From: MFZZ01 sp964582715
Lineage (GTDB): Bacteria; Patescibacteriota; Microgenomatia; UBA1406; GWC2-37-13
NCBI GenBank assembly: GCA_964582715.1
Contig: CAZOSM010000001.1
Span: 310,001 to 374,000, forward strand
Direction: 5' to 3'
Length of the DNA: 64,000 bases
A program made the position numbers and the translations under genes. Positions 24,242 to 32,247 of this stretch are shown here, piece by piece. Each line of letters begins with the position of its first letter. The stretch's first letter is position 1. Under the pieces are notes generated by a model that did no database searches, was not told the origin of the DNA, and saw only the letters and a list, made by a program, of their open reading frames with translations.

Positions 24242-24675
24242 TTGACAGTTCCACCAGCCTTCTCAATCATTTTTTTTGCCGATTCAGAAACTGGTAATGC
24301 TATTGTCAAAGATTTTGTGAGAGTACCTGTAGCAACTACCTTTACTCGTTCATTCTTAGAACCATTTATGAGATTCTTTTCCAAAAGAGCATTCATATCA
24401 ACAAGAGCTTTATCATCAAATCGTTCAAGTTTAGATAGGGTAATAAGAGTAGGTTTTGCTACCACTGACTTGTTTTTTGCTTTACCACGAATTAATGGGA
24501 AGCGCTTTACCATGCGATTTTGACCACCTTCAAAGTGTAAAGGCATGGTTGTGCGGGCTGTCTGATGACGAGTGGTACCACGACCAGACTTGACTCCTGC
24601 ACCAGAGCCCATGCCACGACCTTTTCTTTTATTTCTTTTTTTAACTGTTTTTTCTAATTCGGATAAAATATTCAT
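24238..24675 (-). CDS. rplO: ribosomal protein uL15
   Basis: A 145-residue large-subunit protein with the characteristic Gly/Arg-rich N-terminus (KRNKRKGRGMGSGAGVKSGRGTTRHQTART), HFEGGQNRMVKRFPLIRG and the C-terminal globular part ending ESAKKMIEKAGGTVK. It follows uS5 directly with a 14-base gap, with no uL30 gene between them, a hallmark of Patescibacteria. The stop overlaps the secY start. Confidence 0.97.
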   Translation of the reverse strand: MNILSELEKTVKKRNKRKGRGMGSGAGVKSGRGTTRHQTARTTMPLHFEGGQNRMVKRFPLIRGKAKNKSVVAKPTLITLSKLERFDDKALVDMNALLEKNLINGSKNERVKVVATGTLTKSLTIALPVSESAKKMIEKAGGTVK

Positions 24676-24689
24676 AAGTTTATTTCAAA

Positions 24690-25352
24690 TTATTTCTCAC
24701 TTTTTTTAGCTGACTTTTTCTTTGGAGCTTCTTTTTTAGTTTCTTTTTTCTCTACTGCTTTTGTTGCCTTGCTCTCTTCTTTCTTGACTTCTTCAACCTT
24801 TTTAGTTTCTTTTTGTGGTTTCACTTCAGATTTAGCTTCTTTTTTTTCTTTTGGTTCTTCCTTCTTAGATTCAGCAACCATTCTTGGTTTTAATTTTTTA
24901 ATTGCTTCAATAACAGAGTAAGCATTAGTAATCTGATTTCTCGTTCCAATAATTTTTCCTGATGCATTGTTTACACCAGCTAAATCTAGAATAACACGTA
25001 CAACTCCTCCTACTTTTAGTCCAGTACCTGGAGGTGCTGGTTTTAAGAGCAATCGAGATGCCTTATATTTTAATTGTACCTGATGTGGAATGGTTTCGTT
25101 GAAAATTGGTAATTCAACTAAATTCTTTTTTGCTTGAGAGATAGCTTTTTGGATTGCGGGTGGGACTTCTAATCCACGACCAATACCGACCCCAACTTTT
25201 CCTTTACCATCACCGATCGCAACAAGAGCAGAAAATGAAATATAGTTTCCACCCGTTGTCTTTTTGGAAACACGACGGATAGTAAGTATACGTTCTTCGT
25301 ATTTCTTATCTGAATTTTGTGAATTTTGATTATATCTGTTTTCTCTAGCCAT
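24690..25352 (-). CDS. rpsE: ribosomal protein uS5 with long charged tail
   Basis: Small-subunit protein at the mRNA entry and decoding-accuracy region. The core (about residues 15-160) has EERILTIRRVSKKTTGGNYISFSALVAIGDGKGKVGVGIGRGLEVPPAI, PAPPGTGLKVGGVVRVILDLAGV and NAYSVIEAIKKL. A C-terminal extension of about 55 residues consists nearly only of Lys, Glu, Ala and Pro-Lys repeats, absent from canonical uS5 (about 165 residues). The tail may be disordered and bind rRNA or partners. Confidence 0.96.
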   Translation of the reverse strand: MARENRYNQNSQNSDKKYEERILTIRRVSKKTTGGNYISFSALVAIGDGKGKVGVGIGRGLEVPPAIQKAISQAKKNLVELPIFNETIPHQVQLKYKASRLLLKPAPPGTGLKVGGVVRVILDLAGVNNASGKIIGTRNQITNAYSVIEAIKKLKPRMVAESKKEEPKEKKEAKSEVKPQKETKKVEEVKKEESKATKAVEKKETKKEAPKKKSAKKSEK

Positions 25353-25372
25353 TTCTTTATATCAAATTGTAA

Positions 25373-25726
25373 TTATACTTGTATCTTACCTTCACGTAAT
25401 CCTTCTGCTAATGCTTTTACACGACCATTATACGCATATCGGTTACGATCAAAGACAACTTTTGTAACTTTGATTTTAGTTAATAACTCTGCTAATTTCA
25501 TCCCAATTTCTCGAGCTTCTTCTGTTTTTGACTTCTTGTCTGTTGATTTTACAGTGAAACTATTGCAAGAAACAAGCGTTTTTGCTGCAACATCATCAAT
25601 AGCTTGTGCATAAATATACTTATTAGAACGGTAAATACTTACTCGTGGCCTTTCTTGGGTACCATGAATATTAGCACTTACTCTTTTTTTTCTTCTGTTT
25701 ATGCGTTTTAAATTTTGGTTTGCCAT
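25373..25726 (-). CDS. rplR: ribosomal protein uL18
   Basis: 5S rRNA-binding protein of 117 residues. It shows a basic N-terminus (NLKRINRRKKRVSANIHGTQERPRVSIYRSNKYIYAQAIDD), then EIGMKLAELLTKIKVTKVVFDRNRYAYNGRVKALAEGLREGK, which match the uL18 family throughout. It lies between rplF and rpsE in the usual spc order with gaps of 17-20 bases. Confidence 0.97.
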   Translation of the reverse strand: MANQNLKRINRRKKRVSANIHGTQERPRVSIYRSNKYIYAQAIDDVAAKTLVSCNSFTVKSTDKKSKTEEAREIGMKLAELLTKIKVTKVVFDRNRYAYNGRVKALAEGLREGKIQV

Positions 25727-25743
25727 ATATGTAAATTCAATTA

Positions 25744-26283
25744 TTATGCTTTTGCTTTCTTACCTGGCTTGATGCGAATGTATTCACCTTCATAACGAAT
25801 ACCTTTACCTTTATATACATCTGGTTTTCGAAGCATCTTGATTTGATAAGCTACCTGGCCAACAAGTTGTTTATCTGCTCCTGTAACAATAATAGTGTTA
25901 TTTCCATCCATACTAAGCTGTACTCCTTCAACTGAGTTGAAGATCACTGGATGAGAATATCCTAGTTTAAGCGTAAGGGATTGACCTTGCATTTTTCCAT
26001 TAAAACCTGTTCCTACTATTTCTAGTTTCTTTGACCAGCCTGAATCTACACCTTTTACTGCATTAGCAATAAGACTTCTATAGAGTCCATGAAATGCTTT
26101 CTGATTTTTACTATCATTCTTACGCTCAACAATAATATTATCTTCTTCTCTCTTAAGAGAAATAAATGCTGGCAATGTATACTGAACTTGGCCTTTTGAA
26201 CCTTTCACAGTAACTTGTCTATCATTAATTTCTACTTGTACCGATGCTGGAACTTGTATTGGCTTTTGCCCTATCTTTGACAT
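25744..26283 (-). CDS. rplF: ribosomal protein uL6
   Basis: Large-subunit protein at the base of the GTPase centre, 179 residues, with two repeated domains: SKIGQKPIQVPASVQVEIND with VKGSKGQV in the first, and VEGVQLSMDGNNTIIVTGADKQLVGQVA in the second, ending KGKGIRYEGEYIRIKPGKKAKA. I use the ATG at 26281-26283 (MSKIGQKP), two bases after the rpsH stop, instead of an in-frame TTG at 26292 that overlaps rpsH. Confidence 0.97.
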   Translation of the reverse strand: MSKIGQKPIQVPASVQVEINDRQVTVKGSKGQVQYTLPAFISLKREEDNIIVERKNDSKNQKAFHGLYRSLIANAVKGVDSGWSKKLEIVGTGFNGKMQGQSLTLKLGYSHPVIFNSVEGVQLSMDGNNTIIVTGADKQLVGQVAYQIKMLRKPDVYKGKGIRYEGEYIRIKPGKKAKA

Positions 26284-26285
26284 AC

Positions 26286-26666
26286 TTACCAAATATGAAA
26301 TAGTAACTCTCCACCGACTTTTGCTTTCCTTGCTTCATTTCCGGTTAAAATACCTTTTGATGAAGAAATAATTGCCTGTCCTAAACCACCTAATACTGGT
26401 TTTACTTCATGATATGTGGTGTACCATCTTCTGCCAGGTGTAGAAAAAATTTTCACATCTGTAAATGCAGATACACCTTCATCATATTTCAACATGACAG
26501 CAACTCTCTTTACTTTATCACCTTCTATTGCGTAATCCTGAATATAATTAAGTTGCTTAAGCTTCTCTAAAATTGACACATTGAGATTAGAAAAAGATAC
26601 TACAATAGTCTCTCTTTCTGCCATGTATCCATTTTTTATTCGTATTACTAAATCTGCAACTGTCAT
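26286..26666 (-). CDS. rpsH: ribosomal protein uS8
   Basis: Central-domain 16S rRNA-binding protein of 126 residues. It contains VADLVIRIKNGYMAERETIVVSFSN, GVSAFTDVKIFSTPGRRWYTTYHEVKPVLGGLGQAIISSSKGILTGNEARKAKVGGELLFHIW, matching the uS8 C-terminal domain. It follows the relocated rpsS gene rather than rpsN directly. In E. coli uS8 regulates the spc operon; no evidence either way is visible here. Confidence 0.96.
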   Translation of the reverse strand: MTVADLVIRIKNGYMAERETIVVSFSNLNVSILEKLKQLNYIQDYAIEGDKVKRVAVMLKYDEGVSAFTDVKIFSTPGRRWYTTYHEVKPVLGGLGQAIISSSKGILTGNEARKAKVGGELLFHIW

Positions 26667-26689
26667 ATAAATAAGTAAATTTGTATCAA

Positions 26690-26974
26690 TTAGGTTTTAT
26701 CTGCTGTTCTCTTTGTAACTTTACCGTGGCCTCTAAAGGTACGGGTTGGTGAAAACTCACCTAAACGGTGTCCCACCATTGTCTCAGAAACATATACTTC
26801 AATAAATTTCTTTCCATTATGAACACCTATACGGTGACCAACAAAATCAGGATGTACCTGAGAATTACGAGCCCATGTTTTAATAGGCTGACGATTTCCA
26901 GAATCTTTTTGAGCTAACACTTTTTTGTGAAGCTTTTCATCAATATATGGTCCTTTTTTTGCTGATCTACTCAT
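26690..26974 (-). CDS. rpsS: ribosomal protein uS19, relocated
   Basis: A 94-residue head protein that binds 16S rRNA with uS13. The sequence MSRSAKKGPYIDEKLHKKV, PIKTWARNSQVHPDFVGHRIGVHNGKKFIEVYVSETMVGHRLGEFSPTRTFRGH is unmistakable uS19. Its position is odd: it lies between rpsN (uS14) and rpsH (uS8), not between rplB and rplV, where uS19 sits in nearly all bacteria and archaea. rplB and rplV are adjacent in this window, so the gene has moved rather than been duplicated here. Confidence 0.96.
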   Translation of the reverse strand: MSRSAKKGPYIDEKLHKKVLAQKDSGNRQPIKTWARNSQVHPDFVGHRIGVHNGKKFIEVYVSETMVGHRLGEFSPTRTFRGHGKVTKRTADKT

Positions 26975-26981
26975 AAGTTAT

Positions 26982-27167
26982 TTACCAAGAAACTTTTCTA
27001 ACTCCAGGAATTTCTCCCTTTAATGCTTTTTCACGGAAACACAAACGGCATAAACCAAAACGTCTCATGTATCCTCTAGATCTTCCACACAGAGGACATC
27101 TGTTTACGTGTCGTACGTCATATTTCTGTTTTCTTTTGAATTTTACTTCATCTGATTTTTTTGCCAT
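26982..27167 (-). CDS. rpsN: ribosomal protein uS14, zinc-binding type
   Basis: A 61-residue small-subunit head protein. Cys24, Cys27, Cys40 and Cys43 (CPLCGRSRGYMRRFGLCRLC) form the zinc site of the short C+ type, followed by the usual FREKALKGEIPGVRKVSW end. It follows rplE with an 11-base gap, in standard spc order on that side; rpsS follows seven bases later. Confidence 0.97.
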   Translation of the reverse strand: MAKKSDEVKFKRKQKYDVRHVNRCPLCGRSRGYMRRFGLCRLCFREKALKGEIPGVRKVSW

Positions 27168-27178
27168 GCTGTTTTCGT

Positions 27179-27727
27179 TTAATTAGTATCTTTTTTAAAT
27201 GGAACTCCTAATAATTCAAACAATTTTCTTCCATGTTCCTGATTGTTTGTTGTTGTAACCACGGTTACCTCAAGACCTCTCAGTTTGTCAATTTTATCAT
27301 ATTCAATTTCTGGGAAAATTGTTTGTTCTGTAAAACCAAGGTTCAAATTTCCATGCTGATCAACAGAAGATGGTGAAATACCTCTGAAATCTCTTAGTCG
27401 TGGAATAACTATGTTAATTAATTTATCTAAGAAATAATACATCTTTTCTCCTCGTAATGTTACTTTAACACCAATTGCTAAACCTTTTCTGATCTTATAA
27501 GCAGCAATAGATTTACGTGCTTTTGTAATAACAGTTTTTTGTCCTGTGATAAGCTCAATCTGTTGCTGAACATGTTCAATTGCTTTTTTGTTTGCAACTG
27601 CTTCACCAACTCCGACATTTACTACAACTTTAGAGATATTAGGTACAGAAAAAGAATTTTCTATAGATAGCTCTTTCATGAGTTTTTCTTTAATCTCCGA
27701 ACTGTAAGTATCTTTTAATCGTAACAT
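27179..27727 (-). CDS. rplE: ribosomal protein uL5
   Basis: 5S rRNA-binding central-protuberance protein of 182 residues. It contains FSVPNISKVVVNVGVGEAVANKK, QKTVITKARKSIAAYKIRKGLAIGVKVTLRG, MYYFLDKLINIVIPRLRDFRGIS and GNLNLGFTEQTIFPEIEYD, all conserved in bacterial uL5. It sits between rplX and rpsN with gaps of 16 and 11 bases. Confidence 0.97.
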   Translation of the reverse strand: MLRLKDTYSSEIKEKLMKELSIENSFSVPNISKVVVNVGVGEAVANKKAIEHVQQQIELITGQKTVITKARKSIAAYKIRKGLAIGVKVTLRGEKMYYFLDKLINIVIPRLRDFRGISPSSVDQHGNLNLGFTEQTIFPEIEYDKIDKLRGLEVTVVTTTNNQEHGRKLFELLGVPFKKDTN

Positions 27728-27743
27728 TCTGTCTTAAATAAAT

Positions 27744-28049
27744 TTATATAGCTTTGTTTGCTGCTTTTGAAAATCTAACTTTCTTGCCATCTACAAACTT
27801 ATATGAAACTCTTGTTGGTTTCTTTGTATGTGGGCAAATAAGCATAACTTTTGAAACATCAATTGGACGTGGCACTTCTACAATTCCACCTTGTGGTGTT
27901 TGCTCAGTCTTTTTCACATGCTTTTTGTATATATTGATATCAGGGATAAGAACGACATTTCTTTTTGGATATACACGTTCTACTTTTCCTTCTTTACCTT
28001 TATCTTTACCTACCATTACCCGAACTGTATCACCTTTAATAATTTTCAT
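27744..28049 (-). CDS. rplX: ribosomal protein uL24
   Basis: Assembly-initiating large-subunit protein of 101 residues. The KOW motif region GDTVRVMVGKDKGKEGKVERVYPKRNVVLI (about residues 5-34) is clear, followed by NIYKKHVKKTEQTPQGGIVEVPRPIDVSKVMLICP. The standard order is rplN-rplX-rplE. Gaps are four and 16 bases. Confidence 0.97.
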   Translation of the reverse strand: MKIIKGDTVRVMVGKDKGKEGKVERVYPKRNVVLIPDINIYKKHVKKTEQTPQGGIVEVPRPIDVSKVMLICPHTKKPTRVSYKFVDGKKVRFSKAANKAI

Positions 28050-28053
28050 ATGA

Positions 28054-28428
28054 TTAATAAATTTCCTGAGCTAAACTTGCAATCTTATTAAAACCTTTAT
28101 CCTTAATTTCTTTTCCTATTGGTCCAAAGATACGGGTCCCCTTTGGTTCTTGTGATTCTCCACCTGCTAAAACGACACAGGCATTCTCATCAAATCGAAT
28201 ATAACTTCCATCTTTTCTTCGAGTTTCTTTTCGTGTACGAACAATAACTGCTTTTACTACTTCACCTTTTTGAACTTGGCCATAAGGTATTGCTTGTTTG
28301 ACAACAGCAGTAATTATCTCTCCCATATATGCCATTTTACGATTACCATTACCTGGTATACCAATAAGCTGAACTTTTTTTGCTCCCGAATTGTCTGCTA
28401 CATTAAGCATTGATCGTAGTTGTAACAT
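28054..28428 (-). CDS. rplN: ribosomal protein uL14
   Basis: A 124-residue protein at the subunit interface. It starts MLQLRSMLNVADNSGAKKVQLIGIPGNGNRKMAYMGEIITAVVKQAIPYGQVQKGEVVKAVIVRTRKETRRKDGSYIRFDENACV in segments that match uL14 along the whole length and ends with FNKIASLAQEIY. It lies between rpsQ and rplX with gaps of three and four bases. Confidence 0.97.
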   Translation of the reverse strand: MLQLRSMLNVADNSGAKKVQLIGIPGNGNRKMAYMGEIITAVVKQAIPYGQVQKGEVVKAVIVRTRKETRRKDGSYIRFDENACVVLAGGESQEPKGTRIFGPIGKEIKDKGFNKIASLAQEIY

Positions 28429-28431
28429 AGA

Positions 28432-28674
28432 TTATTTTGTTCCTTCTTCTTTTCTAACTACTATAAAATGTTTTTCTTTAGATATAGGTCGTGTTTCTGA
28501 AACAGTTACAATATCTCCTTCTTGAATACCTTCCATTTCATTGTGTGCCTTAAGTTTCTTGTGTCTAGTGATAACTTTCTTGTACACTGGATGACGGAAT
28601 TTTCTTTCAACAGAAATAACTATAGTGTTATTCATTTTTGTTGAAACCACTGTACCGGTAATTTCTTTTGCCAT
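28432..28674 (-). CDS. rpsQ: ribosomal protein uS17
   Basis: An OB-fold primary-binding small-subunit protein of 80 residues: TGTVVSTKMNNTIVISVERKFRHPVYKKVITRHKKLKAHNE, then GDIVTVSETRPISKEKHFIVV. All are characteristic of uS17. It follows rpmC with a three-base gap as in the standard S10 order. Confidence 0.97.
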   Translation of the reverse strand: MAKEITGTVVSTKMNNTIVISVERKFRHPVYKKVITRHKKLKAHNEMEGIQEGDIVTVSETRPISKEKHFIVVRKEEGTK

Positions 28675-28677
28675 AAG

Positions 28678-28884
28678 TTATTTTGTAATTCCTAAATTCT
28701 TTTGATTTATAAGTGTTAACACAACAGCTAATCTTTTCTTTTTCTTAAATAATGCATTTGTGTCTTTTTCAGGTTTAACTGCTTTTTCGATTGTCATCTT
28801 TGCAATTTCATCACGTAATGTCTGAGCTTCTTTTTGAAGTTCTTCAATTGTTTTTGGCCTTAATTCTTTAGCTGCTTTTTTCAT
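28678..28884 (-). CDS. rpmC: ribosomal protein uL29
   Basis: A 68-residue two-helix protein at the tunnel exit. It contains AKELRPKTIEELQKEAQTLRDEIAKMTIEK and KKKKRLAVVLTLINQKNLGI, where the canonical RRxIARxxTxL motif appears as KKRLAVVLTLI. Position between rplP and rpsQ and the helix pattern confirm it; the sequence is moderately divergent. Confidence 0.93.
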   Translation of the reverse strand: MKKAAKELRPKTIEELQKEAQTLRDEIAKMTIEKAVKPEKDTNALFKKKKRLAVVLTLINQKNLGITK

Positions 28885-28888
28885 AATC

Positions 28889-29293
28889 TTATCTGTCTAC
28901 AACTTTTGTATTAATAGATAGCTTGGATGACACATTCTTAAAGATTGCTTTTGCTGACTGTTCATCAATGCCATCTATTTCAAACAACATACGGCCAGGT
29001 GCAACAGATGCAACAAAGTATGCGACATCACCTTTTCCGGCTCCCATAGTTACCTCTGGTGGCTTCTTTGTATATGGTTTATCTGGGAAAATACGAATCC
29101 AGAACTTACCAACTTTTCTTGTTGCACGTGCCAGAACCACACGAACTGCTTCAATCTGTCGATCTTTAATCCAACCTGGTTCTATAGCAATAAGCCCGTA
29201 GCTACCAAAGTTAAGAGTATTTCCTTTTGTTGCTACTCTTCTCCATGATCCTCTAAATTGTTTTCTGAATTTTTGTCTCTTAGGTGCTAACAT
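28889..29293 (-). CDS. rplP: ribosomal protein uL16
   Basis: A 134-residue protein near the A site of the 50S subunit. It shows MLAPKRQKFRKQFRG, LNFGSYGLIAIEPGWIKDRQIEAVRVVLARATRKVGKFWIRIFPDKPYTKKPPEVTMGAGKGDV and FEIDGIDEQSAKAIF, the expected conserved core including the MGxGKG loop. Standard order rpsC-rplP-rpmC. Confidence 0.97.
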   Translation of the reverse strand: MLAPKRQKFRKQFRGSWRRVATKGNTLNFGSYGLIAIEPGWIKDRQIEAVRVVLARATRKVGKFWIRIFPDKPYTKKPPEVTMGAGKGDVAYFVASVAPGRMLFEIDGIDEQSAKAIFKNVSSKLSINTKVVDR

Positions 29294-29305
29294 GGCAACT
29301 TAATA

Positions 29306-29971
29306 TTAACTATTATCTTCTGGTGGATGACAGATCCAAACTTTTACTCCAACATATCCAGACTTTGTGAGAGCTGGAAATTTTGCAAACTCAACTCTTT
29401 CACGAATAGTTGATGTTGGAATGGTTCCTTTAAAATATTTCTCTCGTCGGGAAATTTCTGCTCCAGCTATTCTTCCACCGAGCTGAACTTTAATACCTTT
29501 TGTTCCTGCTTCCATTACACGTGAGATTGTACTGTGTACAACTGCTCTGTGTGGAAAGCTACGAACCAATTTCTCGGCAATAGACTGGGCTACATAATAT
29601 GCGTTTGTATATGGTTTTTTTACAGGTTCAATTTTAAGTTCTATCCTTGCTTCTTTTCTCTTATCTTTAGTCTTAATAGATCTCATATGTGAAGTAATAA
29701 TTTTTTTTACTTCTTCAAGACCTTTTCCACCGCGGCCAATAATCATACCTGGCTTCACAGAATAGATAACAACTGTAATCTTCTTAATAGCACGTTCAAT
29801 TACCACATCAGTTACACCAGCATAACTATATTTCTTCATAAGGCTTTCTCTTATTTTGGCATCTTCATAGATAGCATCCTTATATGCTTTTTTGTCAGAA
29901 AAAAACCATCTGGATGACCAGTTATATACTGTTCCTAATCGTAAACCGTGTGGATGAACTTTTTGACCCAT
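29306..29971 (-). CDS. rpsC: ribosomal protein uS3
   Basis: mRNA-entry protein of 221 residues. It has GQKVHPHGLRLGTVYNWSSRWF at the N-terminus, the KH domain core SVKPGMIIGRGGKGLEEVKKII (about 70-92), and the C-terminal domain with VVHSTISRVMEAGTKGIKVQLGGRIAGAEISRREKYFKGTIP. It ends shortly after VGVKVWICHPPE. It follows rplV with a 24-base gap. Confidence 0.97.
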   Translation of the reverse strand: MGQKVHPHGLRLGTVYNWSSRWFFSDKKAYKDAIYEDAKIRESLMKKYSYAGVTDVVIERAIKKITVVIYSVKPGMIIGRGGKGLEEVKKIITSHMRSIKTKDKRKEARIELKIEPVKKPYTNAYYVAQSIAEKLVRSFPHRAVVHSTISRVMEAGTKGIKVQLGGRIAGAEISRREKYFKGTIPTSTIRERVEFAKFPALTKSGYVGVKVWICHPPEDNS

Positions 29972-29995
29972 TTAAAATTTTCTTTAATTAATAAT

Positions 29996-30472
29996 TTACT
30001 TTGTTTCTTTTTTAATAACTTCTTTTTTGGTAGCTCTGGGAGCTGCCTTTTTAACTTTTTTTTCTGCTGTAGGTTTAGCTTCAGCTGCTTTCTTCTCTGT
30101 TTTTGTTTCTTTTACAGGTTCTACTTTTTTCTTATCACTTTCTTTTTCTACCAAAATAATTTTGATATGTGAAAATCTCTTCGTTCTTGGACGAGCACTT
30201 CCACGGGCTCCTGCTTTATATCTTTTTAGCTTTCTTCCTTCTTCAATTGTGAAAAGCTTAAATTGTAGCATATCTGGGCTTACATTTAAAGTGTTTGTCG
30301 CATTAGCAATTGCTGAATGTAATGCTTTATAGTACAGCTTTGATTGCTTATTAGTTGCATACATGAGGTAATCAAGTGCCTCTTGTGGAGCAAGTTTCTT
30401 GATTTCATTCAAGTACATTCTGAGCTTTTTTGGCGTTGATTTAACGTCTTTTAAATATGTAATTGATTCCAT
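29996..30472 (-). CDS. rplV: ribosomal protein uL22 with charged tail
   Basis: Tunnel-wall protein. The core (about residues 1-115) contains YLKDVKSTPKKLRMYLNEIKKLAPQEALDYL, KALHSAIANATN and GRKLKRYKAGARGSARPRTKRFSHIKIIL. A tail of about 40 residues rich in Lys, Glu, Ala and Pro follows, which canonical uL22 (about 110 residues) lacks. I start at the ATG at 30470-30472, one base after the rplB stop; an upstream in-frame TTG (30493) would overlap rplB. The adjacency of rplB and rplV is unusual because rpsS normally separates them. Confidence 0.95.
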   Translation of the reverse strand: MESITYLKDVKSTPKKLRMYLNEIKKLAPQEALDYLMYATNKQSKLYYKALHSAIANATNTLNVSPDMLQFKLFTIEEGRKLKRYKAGARGSARPRTKRFSHIKIILVEKESDKKKVEPVKETKTEKKAAEAKPTAEKKVKKAAPRATKKEVIKKETK

Positions 30473-30473
30473 A

Positions 30474-31247
30474 TTATTTTCTTGGTGAAACAATTAAATT
30501 CTTACTTGGTTTATTTCTCCAACGAGTTCTCTTTCCACGAGCTTGTTTACCCCATGGAGTTTTTGGGTGCATACCTTCACCAGTTCTTCCTTCACCACCA
30601 CCATGTGGATGTGAACGAGGATTCTGGGCGGTACCACGAACAGTTGGTCTAATCCCCATTAATCTTTTACGTCCGGCATTACCAATTTCTTTTTCTTTGT
30701 GTTCAATATTTCCCACTCGTCCAACCGTTGCATAACAGGTTGAATGAAACTTGCGAACTTCTCCAGATGATAATTTAAGATGGGTATATGTACCTTCCTG
30801 TGCAACTACCATTGCAAATGTTCCAGCACCGCGTACCATTGCTCCACCTTGTCCAGGATAAAGTTCAACGTTATGTACTTCAATACCAACTGGAATATTT
30901 CCAAGTGGAAGTGCATTTCCGACCTTAATGTCTGCCTTTTCGGATGCAATAACTTTTGTTCCAATCTCTAAATTTGTTGGATGAAGAATATATCTCTTTT
31001 CTCCATCTTCATACACAATTAAAGCAATATTAGCATTTCGATTTGGATCATACTCAATACGTTCTACAATACCTTTGATATCTCTTTTGTTTCTTTTAAA
31101 ATCTATAATTCTGTAATATCTTTTTTGTCTACCGCCCTGATGACGTACGGTAACTTTTCCACTAGAGTCACGTCCTGAATGTTTCTTCAGGATTTCAATT
31201 AAACTTTTTTCCGGTTCTTGTGTACTTGGTATTACTACTTTTGCCAT
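30474..31247 (-). CDS. rplB: ribosomal protein uL2
   Basis: Peptidyl-transferase-centre assembly protein of 257 residues. It contains GRDSSGKVTVRHQGGRQKRYYRIIDFKR, VERIEYDPNRNANIALIVYEDGEKRYIL, GTKVIASEKADIKVGNALPLGNIPVG and the functionally important NPRSHPHGGGEGRTGEGMHPKTPWG with the conserved His. Slightly short of the usual 275 residues at the N-terminus. Order rplW-rplB is standard. Confidence 0.97.
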   Translation of the reverse strand: MAKVVIPSTQEPEKSLIEILKKHSGRDSSGKVTVRHQGGRQKRYYRIIDFKRNKRDIKGIVERIEYDPNRNANIALIVYEDGEKRYILHPTNLEIGTKVIASEKADIKVGNALPLGNIPVGIEVHNVELYPGQGGAMVRGAGTFAMVVAQEGTYTHLKLSSGEVRKFHSTCYATVGRVGNIEHKEKEIGNAGRKRLMGIRPTVRGTAQNPRSHPHGGGEGRTGEGMHPKTPWGKQARGKRTRWRNKPSKNLIVSPRK

Positions 31248-31260
31248 AGGTTAAATTAAT

Positions 31261-31548
31261 TTATGCTTGTGGAAACAAATCAATAGTTCCTTTTTTAACT
31301 CTAATATATGCAATCTTTGTATCTGGCATTTGCTTCGTCATCATTTTTCTGCCAACTCTTTTTTCTTTACCTTTTCTGGTAATCATACGAACATTATCTA
31401 CCTCTACTTTATAAAATTGTTCAACCACCTCTGTGACCTGGTGCTTATTTGCTTTCGGATTTACCTGAAAAGCATATACCTTGTCTTGAGCAAGTCTGGT
31501 TGTTTTTTCCGTTACCAGTGGCTTTACAATAATGTCATTAATTTTCAT
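31261..31548 (-). CDS. rplW: ribosomal protein uL23
   Basis: Tunnel-exit protein and docking site for trigger factor and SRP, 95 residues. It shows IIVKPLVTEKTTRLAQDKVYAFQVNPKANKHQVTEVVEQFYKVEVDNVRMITRKGKEKRVGR, the typical uL23 sequence with the PxxTEK opening. It overlaps the end of rplD by 11 bases, so translation is coupled. Confidence 0.96.
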   Translation of the reverse strand: MKINDIIVKPLVTEKTTRLAQDKVYAFQVNPKANKHQVTEVVEQFYKVEVDNVRMITRKGKEKRVGRKMMTKQMPDTKIAYIRVKKGTIDLFPQA

Positions 31549-32233
31549 GATTAGCTAAAAAATGTTCTTCTAATTTTTGAACTGCATCTCCTACAAACAC
31601 AACTTTTGAGTGATTTAATACTTCAAAAGGATTTATAGTTGTTGCAGGAATCATATCTATATTCTTCATATTTCTTGAAGAAAGCACCAATCCTTCTTTC
31701 TTCATTTCTGGCAGCACAAATAAAATCTTTTTTTCTCCAAGTTCTGCCTTTTGAATAAACTGAGAAACTTCTTTTGTTTTTGGCTTCATGGTTAAGGCTG
31801 ATGCTTCGAGTCCAACAATATCTTTATTTTTCATTTTCAGGGAAAGAGCAATAAAGAGTGCTAATTTCTTCTGTTTTTTATTTAAATCTTTTGAAAATGT
31901 TCTAGGTTTTGGTCCAAATGTAACACCACCACCAACAAATAGGGATTCTTTTCCAGAGCTGTGACGTGCACGGCCTGTACCTTTTTGTCTCCAAATCTTT
32001 TTAGTACTACCTGCAACTTCACTTCTGGTTTTTGCAGAAACAGTTCCTTGTCTTTGGTTTATTGTATAAACACGAACATATTGAGAGATAAGAGCTTTAT
32101 TATCTTTTTGTCCAAATATTTCTTCAGATACAGCTACTGAATTTGTTGCTTTACCAGCAAGATCATACATCTGAATAGACATTTTGGATGCTGCTTTAGT
32201 TTCTTTTTGTGTTTTTTTTGCTGTTTCTGCCAT
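31538..32233 (-). CDS. rplD: ribosomal protein uL4
   Basis: Tunnel-wall and assembly protein of 231 residues. Conserved features are RQGTVSAKTRSEVAGSTKKIWRQKGTGRARHSS (tunnel extension, about 65-97), FGPKPRTFSKDLNKKQKKLAL and LNHSKVVFVGDAVQKLEE near the C-terminus. In E. coli uL4 is the autogenous regulator of the S10 operon by attenuation; here it belongs to the operon whose leader upstream of rplC has an attenuator-like structure, but no uL4 site can be recognised. Confidence 0.96.
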   Translation of the reverse strand: MAETAKKTQKETKAASKMSIQMYDLAGKATNSVAVSEEIFGQKDNKALISQYVRVYTINQRQGTVSAKTRSEVAGSTKKIWRQKGTGRARHSSGKESLFVGGGVTFGPKPRTFSKDLNKKQKKLALFIALSLKMKNKDIVGLEASALTMKPKTKEVSQFIQKAELGEKKILFVLPEMKKEGLVLSSRNMKNIDMIPATTINPFEVLNHSKVVFVGDAVQKLEEHFLANHEN

Positions 32234-32247
32234 ATCTGTAAATATGT

